The notes beneath the pieces were generated by a model. The model was not told where the DNA came from. It searched no databases and was given only the letters and a program-made list of their open reading frames with translations. From Nitrospiraceae bacterium (lineage in GTDB: Bacteria; Nitrospirota; Thermodesulfovibrionia; UBA6902): 47,727 nucleotides of DNA. The translations under genes were made by a program, and so were the position numbers. Location: positions 1 to 47,727 of the forward strand of contig QZJG01000017.1 in assembly GCA_003599275.1 (NCBI GenBank), read 5' to 3'. This document shows, in pieces, positions 25,295 to 33,981 of this stretch (the first letter of the stretch is position 1; every line of letters starts with the position of its first letter).

Positions 25295-27265
25295 TCAGTT
25301 GCCCGGTGTCATTATCCGGTCCCCGTCATCGGTGTTTGTCCTCTGACGCGGGGCGTCCTGCATTTTTACCTTATAATTAGGCTCGGCGTAGAGGACTTCC
25401 GGGAGGGAGGAAAAATCCTTTACAGCGTCTTCAACCTCCTGGTTGAGTTTGAGTTGAATATGATAGACGTTTATGCCCGTCAAATGTTTTATGACCGACG
25501 CGCCCTTTTGGGCTATGATTTCCAATGCCCTTTCCTTTGAGACGCCGTCCCTGAATTTTACGAGGAGCTCACCTTCGCTGTAGAACTTTTCCCTTTCTAC
25601 GAATGTCCTCTGCTTGTCCTCTGTGATCTTCGCAAGCTGTCCGGATTCCTTTACCACATGCGGGGAGAGAAATACTAAAAGGTTGGTCTTGTTCTTTGTT
25701 ACATTTTTGGATTTGAAGAGCCAGCCAAGTACAGGGATGTCTCCCAGAAGCGGCATCTTCGATATCCCTTCTTCATCTCTTTCCTGCATCAGGCCGCCGA
25801 TGACAACGGTATGCCCGTCCCGGACCACTACCGATGTCTTCGTCGAGCGCTTGGTAGTCGTAGGCCCGATGGTCGTGAGGACGTTCTCGGTCGTGTCTTT
25901 AAGAGCGGATATCTCCTGGTAAATATCGAGCTTGATGTAGTCGCCTTCTGCTATCTGGGGAGTAAGCCTCAGGGTTATGCCGACGTCCTTTCTCTCTATG
26001 GAGCTCAGCACAGTGTTGGTAGTGGTTATGTCGCGTTCCCTTTTTGATATGAAGGGCACGTTTTCGCCGACCACGATCTCCGCCTCTTCGTTGTCCGAGG
26101 TGAGTATCTGGGGGGTAGAAAGGACATTTATGCTGTCCCTGAAATCATTCAGGCTGAAGAGGGCCGCAAACCCCGGAGAGGTAAGGTTTTGCGTAGTTAC
26201 CGTCCCGCTCGAAGAGATTGAGGTCACAGGGATGTCGAGGAAATTCCCCATGCCGCCGACTGTAAATCCCGTAAGTCCGGTTATGATGGAAAGTAGGGTG
26301 TCCGTGCTGACATTTCCAAAACCGCCTATCGCAATAGGGTCGCCGTTGCTTTTTGCAGTTGCCCTCCATTTGGTCCCGAGGTCTCTCAGCCTGTCTATGG
26401 AGGCCTCAACGATCATCGCTTCGACATAAACCTGTTTCCTTCTCCTGTCGAGCGTTTTGATGACCTGTGCGATATTCTCATAATCCGACGGCGGTGCAAA
26501 TACAATGAGAGAGTTGGTCGCCTTGTCGGGTGTGATGTTTAAGATGGGCGCCTCCGGGGCGGGTTTCTGTTTGTCCCGCATGGCGGCCTTGTAAGACAAC
26601 TGGAGGTTTTTTATTATGCCCTCAAGCACCTTGGCGAGGTCTGTCGCATCGGCGTTTTCGAGGAAGTAGACGTTGATCCGGGCCTGTTCTTCCTGGGCAT
26701 AGGGCTGGTCTATTAATTTAAGTATCGACATGACCTTCTCTATGTTCGTGGCGGAATCTACGACAAGCAGGAGATTGCTTGGGCCAAAGGCCGACAGATG
26801 TCCGTCTTTCGATACCACCGGGCGGAGAAAAGTAACCGAGTCTTCGGCCTTGATATGCTGAGTCGGGATGAGCCTTGTAATGTACGCCTCGTTGACGGGC
26901 AGCTTTTCCTCACTGGATACCATCCCTTCTTCTTTCGCCTGCGAAGCGGGGATGATTTTATAGGTCTTCGGCCCCGTCGGGATGATGGTATAGCCCTTAA
27001 GGCTCAGCACCGATGTAAAAAGCGAAAAGGACTCGTCGATGGAAAGCTTTGTCGGGGCTATTATGGTTATCTTTCCCTTGACCCTTTCGTCAAAAATAAA
27101 ATTATTGCCGGTTATCTCACTGATGAACTTGATCACCGTCGGGACATCGACCTCCACAAAATTAAAGGCGATGTTCTGCGCGGGCTTTCTGTCTTGAGAG
27201 AAAGACGGCGGGGAAGCCGTAAAGACAATTAAAAAGACAAAACAAAAAACTTTAAAGCTTTTCAT
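25295..27265 (-). CDS. gspD: T2SS secretin GspD with a C-terminal subtilase-propeptide-like domain
   Basis: A 656-residue outer-membrane secretin. Signal peptide 1-23 (ending SFSQ), N0 domain (IAFNFVEVDVPTVIKFISEITGNNFIFD), N1 to N3, then the secretin core: VYVEAMIVEAS, NVLSTPQILTSDNEEAEIVVGENVPF, VGITLRLTPQI and VVIGGLMQERDEE ... PLLGDIPVLGWLFKS. After the usual end (NLLVFLSPHVV) there is an extra domain at about 558-636: GELLVKFRDGVSKERALEII ... VYHIQL ... LPEVLYAEPNYKVK. This matches the fold pattern of subtilisin-type propeptides (S8 pro-domain/inhibitor I9-like). No protease follows it in the frame. It sits between gspC (67-bp gap) and gspE (19 bp). Confidence 0.94.
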   Translation of the reverse strand: MKSFKVFCFVFLIVFTASPPSFSQDRKPAQNIAFNFVEVDVPTVIKFISEITGNNFIFDERVKGKITIIAPTKLSIDESFSLFTSVLSLKGYTIIPTGPKTYKIIPASQAKEEGMVSSEEKLPVNEAYITRLIPTQHIKAEDSVTFLRPVVSKDGHLSAFGPSNLLLVVDSATNIEKVMSILKLIDQPYAQEEQARINVYFLENADATDLAKVLEGIIKNLQLSYKAAMRDKQKPAPEAPILNITPDKATNSLIVFAPPSDYENIAQVIKTLDRRRKQVYVEAMIVEASIDRLRDLGTKWRATAKSNGDPIAIGGFGNVSTDTLLSIITGLTGFTVGGMGNFLDIPVTSISSSGTVTTQNLTSPGFAALFSLNDFRDSINVLSTPQILTSDNEEAEIVVGENVPFISKRERDITTTNTVLSSIERKDVGITLRLTPQIAEGDYIKLDIYQEISALKDTTENVLTTIGPTTTKRSTKTSVVVRDGHTVVIGGLMQERDEEGISKMPLLGDIPVLGWLFKSKNVTKNKTNLLVFLSPHVVKESGQLAKITEDKQRTFVEREKFYSEGELLVKFRDGVSKERALEIIAQKGASVIKHLTGINVYHIQLKLNQEVEDAVKDFSSLPEVLYAEPNYKVKMQDAPRQRTNTDDGDRIMTPGN

Positions 27266-27332
27266 ATCGGGCCTCTCGTGTTTACTTCATATATTTTAAT
27301 GTTCGGACGGTTATTGTCCTCCGGACAAGGCA

Positions 27333-28214
27333 TTATCTCATCCGGTAATTCATCGACATGCTCTGACCGCCCCTTATTATATCAAGACTGACATTATTCA
27401 TCCCCCTAAGCGCGGACATCGCCTGTATCGCGACCTCGGGGTTTGACATTTCGAGCCCGTTCACCTTCAGCAATACATCGCCGTTTCTCAGTCCCAGACT
27501 GTGATAGATCCCATCCTTGACAACCTCGCTAATCGTGAAGCCTTCCTGCCTGCCGTCTTTTATGTTCGGCAGAAGTCGCGCGTCGGTAAGTATCTGTTCC
27601 GGGTTTTCAAGCGACTGCCGGACCTTCCGGCTGTCGAGGATGTATTCCCTCTCGCCGACCTTCTTTGCAAAGGACGCCTGTTGAGAGTCGGGCTTTTCCT
27701 GCGATGTCCCGGAGCTTATGACGTCCGGTATCGAAACCGTATGAGTGACCGAATTTTGTTCTATCTCGACCGAGGAACCGCCGATCTTTTTCAGTATGCC
27801 GTAACCGAATACATTCTCGCCATAGGTAAAAACGTCCTGTTTGCCCTGCGACTCTGACCTGTCTTCCAGTATCGCGTAACTCAGATTTTTGGGGCCGACC
27901 GCCGTCCCCATAAGGACGAGGCTTGAGAGATTACCGGATGGAGCTTCCCCGTCCTGAGAGGCTGTGACGGGAGTGAGCGTCATGGGGGGCCCGAAGGGAT
28001 TTTTCTCCAGGACGGGTGAATAATGCATCAGGTTTTTCCTGACGGGCATCTTCCGGCCGTACTGCCTGTCCGCCGTAACCGGCGTAAGGTTTTTTTTTGA
28101 AAGAGTGACGCCGATAAGGTCCCGGATGAATAAAAGCGCTGAGACAAGCATCAGAGCGCCGAGAAAATAGTTGAGATGGTGGAGTTTTCTTAAGGGAAGT
28201 TCAAACATTTTCAA
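27333..28214 (-). CDS. gspC: T2SS protein GspC with PDZ domain
   Basis: A 293-residue bitopic inner-membrane protein linking the inner platform to the secretin. TM at about 15-35, the HR domain at about 95-165 (LSSLVLMGTAVGPKNLSYAIL ... GYGILKKIGGSSVEIEQ), and a C-terminal PDZ domain at about 215-293 (GFTISEVVKDGIYHSLGLRNGDVLLKVNGLEM). The PDZ form is classical GspC. It is the first gene of the gspC-D-E-F operon; the 184-bp region upstream, shared with the nrdJ 3' end, must hold the promoter but I could not pick one confidently. A second, PDZ-less GspC-like gene lies at 35187. Confidence 0.88.
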   Translation of the reverse strand: MKMFELPLRKLHHLNYFLGALMLVSALLFIRDLIGVTLSKKNLTPVTADRQYGRKMPVRKNLMHYSPVLEKNPFGPPMTLTPVTASQDGEAPSGNLSSLVLMGTAVGPKNLSYAILEDRSESQGKQDVFTYGENVFGYGILKKIGGSSVEIEQNSVTHTVSIPDVISSGTSQEKPDSQQASFAKKVGEREYILDSRKVRQSLENPEQILTDARLLPNIKDGRQEGFTISEVVKDGIYHSLGLRNGDVLLKVNGLEMSNPEVAIQAMSALRGMNNVSLDIIRGGQSMSMNYRMR

Positions 28215-28398
28215 TTAGCTTAAACATTTGCCCGTTCCCTGTCAACAAGACCATTCCAGTCTATTTTTTTATAAAAGCATCAATGGCCTGAGACAGTCCC
28301 GACACGTCCCATATTCTTGCCGGCAACAGATCATCTATGCCGCTTGTCAAAAAAATATTTAAGCATCATGGACAGGAGTCCAACGGAAAGCGGACCAA

Positions 28399-30147
28399 TC
28401 AATCGACTTCGTCGACCTTCACAAGTGTCCCACGTTTGGAGCCATACCGGAACACCGTTATGCCCTTGCAGCCTTTTTCATAGGCAAGTAAAAAGGCCCT
28501 CTCTACATCCTCCCTCGGGGCCCTGTGTTTGAGGTTTATGGTCTTGGACACGGCGTTGTCTGTAAATTCCTGGAAGGCGGCCTGGACATCTATATGATCT
28601 TCGGGAGGTATTTCATGGGCGGTAACAAAAAGCCTTTTAACGTCGCCGGGGATTTCTGCGGACCCTCTCAGATTGCCACTGACGCTGATTTTGTCGATAA
28701 GCTCCGGGGTGTAAAATCCCCTCTCTTTTGCGACTTGGATGAAATACCGGTGTACCTCATAAAGCTCCGTATCGAGGACGAGCCGTTTGTAAGCTATGGC
28801 AAAGAGAGGCTCGATGCCGCTTGAACAGTCTGCTATTAATGACAGGGTGCCAGTGGGCGCAATGGTTGTAGTGGTTGCGTTTCTTAATCCGCCCTTTGAG
28901 GTGAATTCAGGCGTATCGAAAATGGAATTATGAAAATTTGGAAACGCGCCTCTCTGACGGGCGAGCCCGGCTGATGTCTCGCGTGCGTGGTCTCTTATAA
29001 AACCCATCACCTCGCGAGCAAGTTTATACGCCTTTGGTGAATTGTACCTGATGCCGAGCCTTATCAGCATATCGGCCCATCCCATCACCCCAAGCCCTAT
29101 CTTACGGTTGCCCTTGTGCATGTTCTCTATCTCCGGAACGGGGTATTTGTTGGCATCGATGGCATTGTCCAGGAATCTGACGGCAAGACGGACAAGATCA
29201 GCTAAATGGTCCCAGTCGATTTCACCCCCGCTATACCCACCCTTACCAAGGGGGGGATGGGGGGGGACAGCTTTTATCATCTTAGACAAATTAATCGAGC
29301 CGAGGACGCACGCCTCATAAGGTAAAAGGGGCTGTTCACCGCAGGGGTTCGTGCTCTCGATGGTCCCAACGTGCGGCGTGGGGTTGTCCCTGTTTATCCT
29401 GTCGATAAATACAAGCCCGGGATCGCCGGTTTCCCATGCGCTCTCCACCATCTCACTGAATACCTCTTTGGCCTTCAGACGTCCCGTTGCCCGCCCGCTC
29501 CGGGGGTTTATCAGATCATATTCCGAATCCTTTTGAAGCGCCTCCATGAAGGCGTCCGTCACAGCTATCGAGATGTTGAAATTGAGCAATTCCTCTGCAT
29601 GACGTTTTATTTTAATGAACTCCATGACGTCAGGATGATCGACCCTGAGTATTCCCATGTTGGCGCCTCTCCTTGCGCCTCCCTGTTTTATGACCTCGGT
29701 CGCAGTGTTGTATATCTTCATGAATGAGACGGGACCGCTCGCTATGCCTCCGGTCGATCTTACTACATCGGCCCTCGGTCTGAGTTTGGAAAAGGAAAAG
29801 CCTGTGCCACCTCCGCTCTGGAGTATAAGCGCAGCGTTCTTGAGGGTGTCAAAAATGCTCTTCATGGAATCGTCAACGGGAAGGACGAAGCACGCGGCCA
29901 ACTGCCCCATGTCTTTACCCGCGTTTATCAGCGTGGGGGTGTTTGGGAGAAACAGCAGGCCGCTCATGGCATCAAAAAATTTCGCCTCCCATTCCTCCGC
30001 ATTTCCTCCGTAAATCCGCTCGGCGGATGCGACGGCGCGGGCCACCCTGCGGAACATCTCCCCTGGCGTTTCCCTGATGTTCCCCTGCTCGTCTTTGAGA
30101 AGATACCTTGTTCTTAAAACCTTAAGCGCGTTCTCCGAAAGGTCCAT
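28399..30147 (-). CDS. nrdJ: Class II adenosylcobalamin-dependent ribonucleotide reductase
   Basis: A 582-residue NrdJ-type enzyme reducing ribonucleotides to deoxyribonucleotides with a thiyl radical generated from B12. Seen: the N-terminal LSENALKVLRTRYLLKDEQG, GQLAACFVLPVDDS (first redox Cys), SGGGTGFSFSKLRPR, GGARRGANMGIL, the active-site NPCGEQPLLPYEACVLGSINLS, and PTGTLSLIADCSSGIEPLF. It ends at RYGSKRGTLVKVDEVD without the cysteine-rich tail or TSCPD domain of many longer NrdJ. A proline/glycine-rich insert (VPPHPPLGKGGYSGG) comes from a DNA repeat in frame. ATG 30147 has no clear Shine-Dalgarno; a TATAAT lies just upstream on the minus strand. The short form is either a natural variant or lacks a separate partner. 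Confidence 0.93.
   Translation of the reverse strand: MDLSENALKVLRTRYLLKDEQGNIRETPGEMFRRVARAVASAERIYGGNAEEWEAKFFDAMSGLLFLPNTPTLINAGKDMGQLAACFVLPVDDSMKSIFDTLKNAALILQSGGGTGFSFSKLRPRADVVRSTGGIASGPVSFMKIYNTATEVIKQGGARRGANMGILRVDHPDVMEFIKIKRHAEELLNFNISIAVTDAFMEALQKDSEYDLINPRSGRATGRLKAKEVFSEMVESAWETGDPGLVFIDRINRDNPTPHVGTIESTNPCGEQPLLPYEACVLGSINLSKMIKAVPPHPPLGKGGYSGGEIDWDHLADLVRLAVRFLDNAIDANKYPVPEIENMHKGNRKIGLGVMGWADMLIRLGIRYNSPKAYKLAREVMGFIRDHARETSAGLARQRGAFPNFHNSIFDTPEFTSKGGLRNATTTTIAPTGTLSLIADCSSGIEPLFAIAYKRLVLDTELYEVHRYFIQVAKERGFYTPELIDKISVSGNLRGSAEIPGDVKRLFVTAHEIPPEDHIDVQAAFQEFTDNAVSKTINLKHRAPREDVERAFLLAYEKGCKGITVFRYGSKRGTLVKVDEVD
29223..29270 (-). repeat. Repeat element inserted in frame within nrdJ
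   Basis: A run of C and G with the form CCCCCCATCCCCCCC-TTGGTAAGGGTGGG on the minus strand, translated as PPHPPLGKGG followed by YSGG. This sequence type is a familiar dispersed intergenic palindrome in several bacterial phyla. It sits in a loop just before the conserved GEIDWDHLADLVRLAVRFLDN and keeps the frame. Confidence 0.7.
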
Positions 30148-30242
30148 GAAAAGATTATATCAAAAATAATGAGTGACTTTTATGTCCTTTATTTGTTATA
30201 TTTTCCCATTGGTTTTCTGCTTCAAAACCATTCAAAGACAAC

Positions 30243-32039
30243 TTGCATGGAGGAGACTTGCACAGGAGGCTGGTTCTTTTCAGTTTGATATTTCTTATTG
30301 TCTCTAACGTAATTCCTCTCTATGCACAGGCCCCCCCGCCTGAAAATGCAGGAAGCAATAAAATCACCCTCAATTTTGACGATGAAGACGTATTCGCAGT
30401 AATACAGACGATCTTCGGCGATATACTCAGGGTAAATTATATAGTTGACCCACAGGTAAAAGGCAGAGTGAATCTGAGGACCGTCACTCCTGTAGCAAAA
30501 GAAGACATACTTCCATTAATGGAGGTCATATTAAGACTTAACGGCATCGGCATAGTAGAGGAAAACAACCTTTACAGGATTGTCTCTCTAAGCGCAGTGC
30601 CCAGGGAGCCTACCGCGGTCGGAATAGGAAGAGAGGCGGAAAAGGTTTTCATTACCGGCAAGGCGCTGCTTCAGGTCGTCCCTGTTAATTATATCTCATC
30701 TTCCGAGATGGTCAAAATTCTTACGCCGTTTCTTTCTGCCAATTCGGTCATAGTAGACGTCCCCAAGAGCAATCACATAATCGTCGTCGACACTGATGCC
30801 AATATAAAAAGGCTCCTGCAGCTTGTAGAGATATTCGACAGCGAGCGCCTCAGGAAAATAAAGCCGGAGGTATTTGTTTATCCCGTTCAGAACAGCAAGG
30901 CAAAGGACGTGGCCTCCCTGCTTCAGCAGATATTTCTGGGTGCAAAACCTTCTCCGTCGGTCCCTGCGGCGCAGGAAAAATATCCCGCTGCGACCCCGCC
31001 TGCACAAACATCGCAGCCGCCCGCACAGCAGCAGAAAACTGCCTCTACTGCAACCGGCGGCGGCACACTGGTTTCCGACATCACCACTATTTTCCCTGAC
31101 GAAATAACAAATACGGTAATAATACTTTCGACCCCTGAAGATTTTGCGCTTATAGCCGAGACCATAAAAAAGATAGATATCGTCCCGAGACAGGTTTTGA
31201 TAGAGGGTCTGATAGCCCGGATAAATCTGACTGACGATCTGAAGTTCGGGATTGCGTGGTCCATTAAGGACGTCGAGATCAAGCCTTTCAATAAAGAGTA
31301 TAATCTCGACATAAGCAATATACCCGGTGAGATAGACCTGAGCTCGGTACAGGGAGCGGGGTTTTCCATCTTCGGCATCGACACAGCCGGGAAAGTCCGG
31401 GCCAAACTCGAAGCGCTTGCTACGGAAGGCAAAGGGACTGTCATGGCGGCGCCCCACATCCTCGTCTCCGATAACCGCGAGGCGCGGATACAGGTGGGGC
31501 AGCAGATCCCGATTGTGACATCCGAGACCAAACCGGGGGCAGGCACGGACATAGTGCGTACTGTACAGTATAAAGACATAGGGATAATATTAAGCGTGAG
31601 ACCGCAGGTCAATAACAGCGGTCTGGTGTCCCTTGAGATAAGCCAGGAAATATCGAGCGTTGCTGCCGCTACCATTGGCGGCGAAGTCGCGATAGACAAG
31701 ACCGAAACCACGACGAACCTCGTTGCGCAAAACGGCGAGACAATTATTATCGGCGGCCTTATAAGAGAGGATGCCACAAAGGCCAGGGAAGGCCTGCCGT
31801 TTTTGAGTAAAATCCCCATACTCGGGTACCTTTTCAGCAGCACAGAAGACAGCAAAGACAGAACAGAATTAATCATCCTCCTTACCCCCCATGTAATCAG
31901 GAACCGGTCGGAAGCGGCAAATGTGACGACAGACTATATTGACAAGTTCAAGGATGCCGCCAGGGATGAAAAGATAGAAGAGTTCATAAAAGACAAAAGC
32001 GGCAAAGAGCCGGATGTAAATATTGAAAATCGGGAATAG
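30243..32039 (+). CDS. Second GspD-family secretin
   Basis: A 598-residue secretin with signal peptide (LVLFSLIFLIVSNVIPLYAQA), N0 domain (ITLNFDDEDVFAVIQTIFGDILRVNYIVD), N1 (QVVPVNYISSSEMVKILTPFL), N2 (VYPVQNSKAKDVASLLQQIF) interrupted by a Pro/Gln/Ala-rich linker at about 245-275, N3, and the secretin core: QVLIEGLIARINLT, AAPHILVSDNREARIQVGQQIPI, DIGIILSVRPQV, TIIIGGLIRED, PFLSKIPILGYLFSST and ELIILLTPHVI. It lacks the propeptide-like tail of the GspD at 25295. The start is unclear: TTG 30243 lacks a Shine-Dalgarno, while TTG 30258 has GGAGGAG too close. It is an orphan on the plus strand, but would fit next to gspK-L-M-C2 if the segment were inverted. Confidence 0.9.
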   Translation: MHGGDLHRRLVLFSLIFLIVSNVIPLYAQAPPPENAGSNKITLNFDDEDVFAVIQTIFGDILRVNYIVDPQVKGRVNLRTVTPVAKEDILPLMEVILRLNGIGIVEENNLYRIVSLSAVPREPTAVGIGREAEKVFITGKALLQVVPVNYISSSEMVKILTPFLSANSVIVDVPKSNHIIVVDTDANIKRLLQLVEIFDSERLRKIKPEVFVYPVQNSKAKDVASLLQQIFLGAKPSPSVPAAQEKYPAATPPAQTSQPPAQQQKTASTATGGGTLVSDITTIFPDEITNTVIILSTPEDFALIAETIKKIDIVPRQVLIEGLIARINLTDDLKFGIAWSIKDVEIKPFNKEYNLDISNIPGEIDLSSVQGAGFSIFGIDTAGKVRAKLEALATEGKGTVMAAPHILVSDNREARIQVGQQIPIVTSETKPGAGTDIVRTVQYKDIGIILSVRPQVNNSGLVSLEISQEISSVAAATIGGEVAIDKTETTTNLVAQNGETIIIGGLIREDATKAREGLPFLSKIPILGYLFSSTEDSKDRTELIILLTPHVIRNRSEAANVTTDYIDKFKDAARDEKIEEFIKDKSGKEPDVNIENRE

Positions 32040-32052
32040 AGAGTAGAAGTTA

Positions 32053-33171
32053 ATGGCCCCGCCAAGAGCAGCGCTTGTCAGTCTGATCCTGTTTCTTCTT
32101 GCCTTACCTCACATATCAGAGGCGCAGTATGAATATACCGAATTACTTCCCGATGACTGGATTTCTGCAGAGGCCCAAGCCATAAACAATGACGGTATTG
32201 TGGCCGGATGGGGTATGGATGAGGACGGCAATATTCGGGGCTTTTCTTACAGCGGAGGGACATTCACAACATTACTGCCCTCAGGGTGGGAGTGGGCAAA
32301 AGCGCAAGGCATCAATGACAGCGGTGATATAGCGGGAAGTGGTGAAAACGGCAGCAGTGTTCTAAAGGGCTTTATTTTCGATGGCAGCGCTTACACGGAA
32401 TTATTGCCGTCAGGCTGGGACAGCGCTGAAGCTGTTGATATTAACGATTCAGACGTCGTAGCAGGATGGGGCAATGACGGCGATTCGATCAAAGGCTTTA
32501 TCTATGATAGCGGGACTTATACTACAATAATTCCGACCGGCTGGACGTCAGCCCAGGCAGTCGCCATAAATGAGAGCGGTGTTGTAGTCGGATGGGGCAA
32601 TGACGCGGATGAAACAGAAAAGGGTTTTATTTATGACAACGGAAGTTACACAACGATAATCCCTCCCGGATGGTCTTTTGCTGAGGCCCTTGCCATAAAT
32701 GATGATGGAGACGTTGTGGGATGGGGAAGCGGAGAAGGTTTTCTCTATAGTGATGGAAGCTATACCGAAATAATGCCTGACGGCTGGACATGGTCCGAAG
32801 CACATGGCATTAATAGCAATGGCGATATTGTCGGGCTCGGTCGAAAGGATGCCGAAGATAATGATATAGGTTTTCTTTACAGTGATGGAACTTTTACGGA
32901 AATATCACCTGCCGACTGGTCCGAAGCCCGCGCTTTCAGTATAAATGACGATGGAGTTATAGCCGGTTCGGGAACTGATGCAATCGGAGACAAAGGTTTC
33001 ATCGCCACCTTGCAGGAGCCCAATATCAGCATCAACCCTCTCAGCGTCAATTTCGGATCTGTCCCCATCGGGGAAATTTCAACATCAGAGACACTAACGG
33101 TTTCAAACACCGGGACCACCGGCCTTGTAATCAATTCTGTTACGTTGGGCGGGGCCAATTCCGGAATTTGA
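32053..33171 (+). CDS. HAF-repeat exported protein, interrupted by a frameshift
   Basis: 372 residues before a stop. Signal peptide ending PHISEA, then seven repeats of about 38-44 residues with the pattern YT-x-x-x-P-x-GW-x-x-A-x-A-x-x-IN-x-x-G-x-V-x-GWG ... KGFIYD-x-G (the HAF extracellular repeat). Seven units suggest a seven-bladed beta-propeller. Then [15 protein letters not shown] ASPM/HYDIN-like Ig domain begins ([15 protein letters not shown] ... [18 protein letters not shown]) and is cut at GGANSGI-stop. The remainder of that domain continues in another frame from about 33164. It lies 13 bp after the second secretin and is probably co-transcribed. Likely secreted; function of HAF proteins is unknown. 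Confidence 0.85.
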   Translation: MAPPRAALVSLILFLLALPHISEAQYEYTELLPDDWISAEAQAINNDGIVAGWGMDEDGNIRGFSYSGGTFTTLLPSGWEWAKAQGINDSGDIAGSGENGSSVLKGFIFDGSAYTELLPSGWDSAEAVDINDSDVVAGWGNDGDSIKGFIYDSGTYTTIIPTGWTSAQAVAINESGVVVGWGNDADETEKGFIYDNGSYTTIIPPGWSFAEALAINDDGDVVGWGSGEGFLYSDGSYTEIMPDGWTWSEAHGINSNGDIVGLGRKDAEDNDIGFLYSDGTFTEISPADWSEARAFSINDDGVIAGSGTDAIGDKGFIATLQEPNISINPLSVNFGSVPIGEISTSETLTVSNTGTTGLVINSVTLGGANSGI

Positions 33172-33709
33172 AGTCCTGCTTGAAGATTGCACGGGGCAGA
33201 CCATAGCAGTTGGGGAAGATTGCATCATCAGAGTAATATTTTCATCTGTTTCAACAGGGTCAAGCAGCGCAACACTGAGCATTACATCCAATGACCCTGA
33301 TACCCCGGGATTTGTCGTGCTTTTATCTGCGACGGTAAACGACTCCGGCGGAGAAACGGCCCGGGGGTGTTTTATAGCAACAGCGGCATTCGGCTCATAT
33401 TTTGAACCAAACGTCATTGTGCTGAGAGAGTTCAGGGACAAATGGCTGATCGCGGATTTCGGATTTAGGGTTTCGGATTTCCATATTAAAATTCCCAATG
33501 TGTTAGGCAGGGCATTTGTTTCTTTTTATTACAAGTATTCCCCGCCCGTTGCAGATTATTTAAGGATGCACGAGCCCTTGAGACTAACGACAAGATGGAC
33601 GCTTACGCCAATCGTCTACTGCATAAAACATCCTGTGGACGCTCTCATGTCATTTTTCTTCGTTATAGTGGCAGCATACTTCAAAAGAAGGCGATGCATT
33701 AAGGCTTAA
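33164..33709 (+). pseudogene. Displaced 3' part of the HAF protein: end of Ig-like domain plus CFI-box C-terminus
   Basis: In the +1 frame relative to the preceding gene the sequence reads [12 protein letters not shown] ... [12 protein letters not shown] ... [15 protein letters not shown], which completes the ASPM/HYDIN-like domain, then [19 protein letters not shown] and LREFRDKWL, then [19 protein letters not shown]. The latter is the CFI-box C-terminal domain found on exported proteins, with a final hydrophobic stretch ([15 protein letters not shown]) and basic end, so it looks like a membrane or sorting tail. No start or Shine-Dalgarno serves this part; the first in-frame GTG is at 33317. 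One extra base near 33150-33165 would explain the break. Either a true mutation or an assembly error. It also contains an inserted [17 protein letters not shown] stretch. Confidence 0.75.
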
Positions 33710-33752
33710 CTGGTGAAATGACCAAATGATAGTGGTGATTTTACCAGTTAAG
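33705..33752. terminator. Inverted repeat over the stop codon, possible terminator
   Basis: Arms CTTAACTGGTGAAAT (33705-33719) and ATTTTACCAGTTAAG (33738-33752) match in 14 of 15 positions, with an 18-nt loop. It covers the TAA stop of the CFI-box frame. No clean T-run follows, so factor-independent termination is uncertain. Confidence 0.35.
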
Positions 33753-33834
33753 GCTTCCGGTTACCCTTTATTACATGAATTCCATATATTGCGGTTGCCT
33801 GATTATGGTTTGCCAAACCGGTTGTTCCGATTTT

Positions 33835-33882
33835 TGTGCTGTGGCACACTCATATGCTGGCACATTTTTGTGTAATGTCACA
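33835..33882 (+). promoter_or_regulatory. Candidate enhancer-binding elements (TGTG-N6-CACA)
   Basis: Two dyads TGTG-N6-CACA at 33835-33848 and 33869-33882 with a half site (TGCTGGCACA, 33855-33864) between them; centres are about 16-18 bp apart. They lie about 95-145 bp upstream of the sigma-54 core promoter, the usual distance for bacterial enhancer-binding protein sites. Spacing is N6, not the N8 of CRP sites. The binding protein is not in the window. Confidence 0.45.
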
Positions 33883-33965
33883 TTTTTTATCATTCCAAGC
33901 TAATTATTCATCTCTCAACATGTTGATTTTTAAGTTAATTGAAAATATGAACTTTATTTTACCCC

Positions 33966-33981
33966 TTGGCATGTATTTTGC
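33966..33981 (+). promoter_or_regulatory. Sigma-54 (RpoN) promoter of the PEP-CTERM gene
   Basis: TTGGCATGTATTTTGC has GG at 33968-33969 and GC at 33980-33981 with exactly 10 bases between, and matches the consensus TGGCACG-N4-TTGC except one base. The expected start of transcription is near 33993, leaving a leader of about 70 nt to ATG 34065 with a strong Shine-Dalgarno (AAGGAGGAGG). Transcription would need an activator ATPase. Confidence 0.75.

Noticed and set aside
30148..30242. Cobalamin riboswitch before nrdJ
   Set aside because: The 95-bp gap is too short and AT-rich, and no B12-box was seen.
30923..31876. 317-codon antisense frame opposite the second secretin
   Set aside because: The plus-strand frame has full secretin motifs; the antisense frame is low-complexity Ser/Ile/Val and has no known fold.
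32140..33000. DNA tandem repeat array in the HAF gene
   Set aside because: Repetition is at protein level with diverged codons; there is no true satellite or CRISPR structure.
33835..33882. CRP-type sites
   Set aside because: The dyads are TGTG-N6-CACA; CRP needs TGTGA-N6-TCACA, so the spacing is wrong by 2.
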